Positions 61,363 through 64,000 of a DNA stretch of 64,000 nt are shown piece after piece. Where the stretch lies: positions 62,001 to 126,000 of the forward strand of contig JACPZW010000013.1 of assembly GCA_016195265.1 (NCBI GenBank), given 5' to 3'. Under the pieces are notes generated by a model that saw only the letters and a program-made list of their open reading frames with translations, was not told the DNA's origin and did not search any database. Position 1 is the stretch's first letter, and every line of letters begins with the position of its first letter. The position numbers were made by a program, and so were the translations under genes. This stretch comes from Acidobacteriota bacterium. GTDB taxonomy: Bacteria > Acidobacteriota > Vicinamibacteria > Vicinamibacterales > CAVVIG01.

Positions 61363-63402
61363 TTGAAAAGACGAGTCCGTTCCGCTCTGATCGTTGCCCT
61401 GCTGGCTTCGGCATCGACTGCGGCGCAAGTGCCGGTAGCCGAGTTGGCGAAGCCGCCCGTTGGCGCTCGCCACTTCATCATCATGTCAACCGGCGGCAAG
61501 CACGGCGACTCGTGGGCGTGGACGCTGCCCGATGGCACGCGCATGAGCCGCGAGAGCCTCAACCTCCGCGGCCAGGTCTGGGAGGTCGATACGGCGATCA
61601 CGCCGGGTACCGACGGACTGCCCGTGCGTATCGTCGTGCGCGGCGTCACGCCGCAAGGTGATGCGAGTGAAACGTTCGCCATTGCCAACGGCAAGGCGAC
61701 CTGGGTCAGTCAGATCGACAAAGGAGACGCCGCGTACGCGTCGCCGCATTTCTACGTCGCCGTCGGCGGCACGGCCGACGTTAACGCGATGTTTCTCGAG
61801 CGGCTACTGGCCGCGCCCAATCGCACGCTCGATCTGCTGCCAGGCGGGCAGGCGCGCGCCGGGAAGCTGACCACGCTCGACGTCGGCGCGGGCGCCAGAC
61901 GGCAGACGATCACTGCCTGGTCGGTCACGGGCCTGAGTAATTCGCCAGTCACCATGTGGTCTGACGCGACCGGGAAGTTCTTCAGCACGAACGCCGGGCT
62001 CGCCTGGCTTCCCGAAGGTTATGAAGATGCGCTGAAGCCGACCGAGAAGGCCCAGAGCGACGCGCTCGCGGTGACGACAGCGTCGCTCGCCACCACGCTC
62101 GCGCGAACGGCGACGGCGCCCATCGCCATCACCAACGTGCGCACCTTCGATGCAGAAGGCGGCCGCTTCCTCGACGGCCAGACAGTCGTCGTCGATAAGG
62201 GACTGATCGCCGCCGTCGGCCCGGCGCGAAGCGTGACCGTGCCCGCCAACGCCGAGCGCATCGACGGCGCCGGTAAGACGCTCGTGCCGGGGCTGTGGGA
62301 CTGCCACATGCACGTCAACGACGACTTCACCGGCTTGCAGGAACTGTCGATGGGCGTCACGTCGATGCGCGATCCGGGCAACAGCGACACTGCGACGCTC
62401 GACCGCGGCGCGCGGCGCGCGAAAGGGCAGTTGCTGTCGCCGCACGTCTATGCCTCGTCGCTGATTGACGGCAAGGGTCCGTACACTGCGCAGGTCGCCA
62501 ACGTGGCGACCTCGCAGGCGCAGGGCATCGCGCTCATCGACAAGGCAAAGGCCGGCGGCTTCATCGGCGTCAAGTTCTATGGGACCTTCAACCCGGCGTG
62601 GCTGAAGGCCTCAATCGCCGAAGCACACACGCTCGGGCTCCACGTGCACGGCCATATCCCGGCGGGCATCCGGCCGATGGACGCGATCGACGCCGGCTAC
62701 GACGAGATCACGCACATCAACTGGATCGTCATGCAGGCGGTGCCTGACGCCGTCATCGCGGTGTCGAACGGTATCGCTCGATTCGAGGGCCCCGGCCGCT
62801 ATGCGAAGGACGTCGATGTCGAGGCCGAGCCGATGAAGACGATGATCGCGACGATGGCGGCGCGACACATCGCGAGCGATCCGACGATGACCGCGTTCGA
62901 GTCGCTGTACGTGCCGGAGAACGGCGACCTGTCGCCGTCCTACGCGCCGTTTGTCGGCACGCTGCCGCCCGTGACCGAGCGCACCTTCCGGCAGGGCGGC
63001 TTCGCGGTCCCGAAGGATCTGACGCGCGCGCAGTATCGGGCGAGCTGGGCGAAGATGGTGCAGTTGCTCGGCGCGATGCACCGGGCCGGCGTGCCGATTG
63101 TCGCCGGCACCGACGGCTCGGGGATCGAGATCATCCACGAGCTCGAAATCTACGTCGAGGCCGGGTTCACGCCGGCGAGCGCGCTGGCCGCGGCGACGAT
63201 CGCGCCGGCGCGGCTGGTCGGAGCGGACACGCGAACGGGATCGATCACCGTCGGCAAGGCGGCCGACCTGGTGCTCATCGAAGGCGATCCCTCGAAGCGG
63301 GTCGGCGACCTGCGCAACACGCGTCTGGTGATGATGGACGGCAAGGTCATGGACGCCGATGCGCTGCGGAAGGCGGCGGGATTCTCCGGACGGCCGAAGT
63401 AA
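61363..63402 (+). CDS. Exported amidohydrolase
   Basis: A metal-dependent hydrolase of 679 aa, imidazolonepropionase/dipeptidase-like. The signal peptide is about residues 1-20 (LIVALLASASTAAQ). A roughly 250-residue N-terminal domain precedes the amidohydrolase barrel. Barrel motifs are LVPGLWDCHMHVND (HxH), LHVHGHIPAG, EITHINWIV and IVAGTDGSGIEI (Asp). TTG 61363 is the only start compatible with the signal peptide. It follows the broken kinase by 10 bases. The substrate is unknown. Confidence 0.9.
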   Translation: MKRRVRSALIVALLASASTAAQVPVAELAKPPVGARHFIIMSTGGKHGDSWAWTLPDGTRMSRESLNLRGQVWEVDTAITPGTDGLPVRIVVRGVTPQGDASETFAIANGKATWVSQIDKGDAAYASPHFYVAVGGTADVNAMFLERLLAAPNRTLDLLPGGQARAGKLTTLDVGAGARRQTITAWSVTGLSNSPVTMWSDATGKFFSTNAGLAWLPEGYEDALKPTEKAQSDALAVTTASLATTLARTATAPIAITNVRTFDAEGGRFLDGQTVVVDKGLIAAVGPARSVTVPANAERIDGAGKTLVPGLWDCHMHVNDDFTGLQELSMGVTSMRDPGNSDTATLDRGARRAKGQLLSPHVYASSLIDGKGPYTAQVANVATSQAQGIALIDKAKAGGFIGVKFYGTFNPAWLKASIAEAHTLGLHVHGHIPAGIRPMDAIDAGYDEITHINWIVMQAVPDAVIAVSNGIARFEGPGRYAKDVDVEAEPMKTMIATMAARHIASDPTMTAFESLYVPENGDLSPSYAPFVGTLPPVTERTFRQGGFAVPKDLTRAQYRASWAKMVQLLGAMHRAGVPIVAGTDGSGIEIIHELEIYVEAGFTPASALAAATIAPARLVGADTRTGSITVGKAADLVLIEGDPSKRVGDLRNTRLVMMDGKVMDADALRKAAGFSGRPK

Positions 63403-63426
63403 CACGACGCCGGGCCTCTTTCGGCA

Positions 63427-63456
63427 ATGCACAAGATGATGCATACTAATGTGCAT
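63427..63456. promoter_or_regulatory. Operator-like palindrome at the second antitoxin start
   Basis: ATGCAC (63427-63432) and GTGCAT (63451-63456) are perfect inverse repeats. A further ATGCAT lies between them. They cover the antitoxin start, a likely autoregulatory site. Confidence 0.5.
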
Positions 63457-63649
63457 GAGAACGACACTCCTCCTTGACCACGACTTGATGTCGCGTGCCC
63501 AGGCGCTCACCGGCATCCGGGAGAAAACGGGCGTCGTGCACGAGGGGCTGCGCGCGCTGGTGGCGCGCGAAAGCGCGAGACGTCTCGCCGCGCTGGGCGG
63601 TTCCGATCGTCGCGCCGCGGCGCCGCGGCGCCGGCGCCCTGCGAAGTAG
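63449..63649 (+). CDS. vapB: VapB-like antitoxin
   Basis: A 66-aa protein with MRTTLLLDHDLMSRAQAL followed by GVVHEGLRALVARESARRLAAL, the VapB type II (MetJ/Arc-like) antitoxin pattern. The C-terminus is Arg-rich. ATG 63449 or ATG 63455 may be used. The PIN gene starts 5 bases after the stop. Confidence 0.85.
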   Translation: MCMRTTLLLDHDLMSRAQALTGIREKTGVVHEGLRALVARESARRLAALGGSDRRAAAPRRRRPAK

Positions 63650-63654
63650 GCGCG

Positions 63655-64000
63655 GTGCTCGTCGACACGTCCGTCTGGATCAATCACCTGCGCCGGTCGA
63701 ATGCCCACCTCGAGTACCTGCTCGAAGAGGGCCGCATCCTGACGCATCCGTTCGTTATCGGTGAACTGGCGTGCGGGTCGCTGCGGCGCCGTGAGGACGT
63801 CCTGCGCCTCATGGAGGCGCTCCCGTCCGCGCCAATGGCGACGCACGACGAGGTGCTGGCCCTCGTCGACCGGCACCGTCTGCACGGCACCGGCCTCGGG
63901 TGGGTCGACGTCCACCTTCTCGCCAGCGCCCGTTTGATTCGGCAGCCGCTGTGGACAGCGGATCGACGGCTGAAAGAAGCCACTGTGCGGCTCGGGCTGG
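63655..64000 (+). CDS. vapC: VapC-like PIN-domain toxin, cut by the window end
   Basis: Starts at GTG 63655 with VLVDTSVWINHLRRSN, followed by HPFVIGELACGSL, LVDRHRLHGTGLGWVDVHLLA and LWTADRRLKEA. These carry the four acidic PIN positions, so it is a predicted tRNA or mRNA endonuclease. 115 codons are visible and only the last few residues are probably missing. Confidence 0.88.
   Translation, partial: MLVDTSVWINHLRRSNAHLEYLLEEGRILTHPFVIGELACGSLRRREDVLRLMEALPSAPMATHDEVLALVDRHRLHGTGLGWVDVHLLASARLIRQPLWTADRRLKEATVRLGL

Noticed and set aside
48310-61400. A prophage or insertion sequence causing the gene decay
   Set aside because: No transposase, integrase, phage structural gene or long terminal repeat was found.

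Overview
The window is GC-rich, densely coded bacterial chromosome. The gene content suggests an Acidobacteriota genome, probably of the Vicinamibacteria type. The pointers are an Oar-like TonB receptor C-terminus, a DUF4159 protein, Ser/Thr kinase-TolB propeller proteins, NHL propellers, secreted M28 and amidohydrolase enzymes, and DUF4097 behind an ECF sigma/anti-sigma pair. The lineage is inferred from gene content; no rRNA is present.

Layout. 1-2.6 kb: receptor C-terminus, DUF4159 protein, tRNA-Leu(CAG). 2.8-6.5 kb: convergent sppA and a PpiD-like foldase. 6.6-15 kb: a GAF-GGDEF cyclase, then the rod-shape cluster mreB-mreC-mreD-PBP2-rodA-rng. 15-20.3 kb (minus strand): sigma factor, anti-sigma factor and DUF4097; then M4 peptidase, beta-barrel and MGMT. 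20.3-27.4 kb (minus): a four-gene overlapping operon alternating HEAT-repeat and HD-GYP proteins, all four sharing one N-terminal module. 27.5-33.8 kb (plus): nucleoside salvage (thymidine phosphorylase, NupC, purine nucleoside phosphorylase, a fused cytidine deaminase), MtnA and TsaD. 33.8-43.2 kb: Nudix, APC permease, HD protein, two ABC ATPase/permease pairs, a GGCT-like protein and an M28 peptidase. 43.2-48.3 kb: PilZ protein, degenerate receiver, histidine kinase, a LeuB-type dehydrogenase and hydroxyacyl-CoA dehydrogenase.

From about 48.3 to 61.4 kb the character changes. Truncated and chimeric genes appear (lactonase, nucleotidyltransferase, several Ser/Thr kinase-TolB genes, an epoxide-hydrolase-like gene), mixed with small two-gene cassettes and intact secreted proteins. 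The window ends with an exported amidohydrolase and a second VapBC-like pair.

Three features run through the whole window. First, many gene junctions carry imperfect palindromes built from short reiterated words (for example CACATCCTCA, CCAGCCACCAG, GGCTGAGG). Some run into start codons or into coding N-termini. Second, an interspersed hairpin repeat (GTAGGGCGGGTC...GACCCGCC) and related palindromes occur, including in-frame insertions in a LeuB-type gene and a kinase gene. Third, several genes have a TATAAT-like box only 6-10 bases before the start codon, which suggests leaderless mRNAs. The HEAT/HD-GYP quartet and the word-palindrome family are the best candidates for something not yet described.
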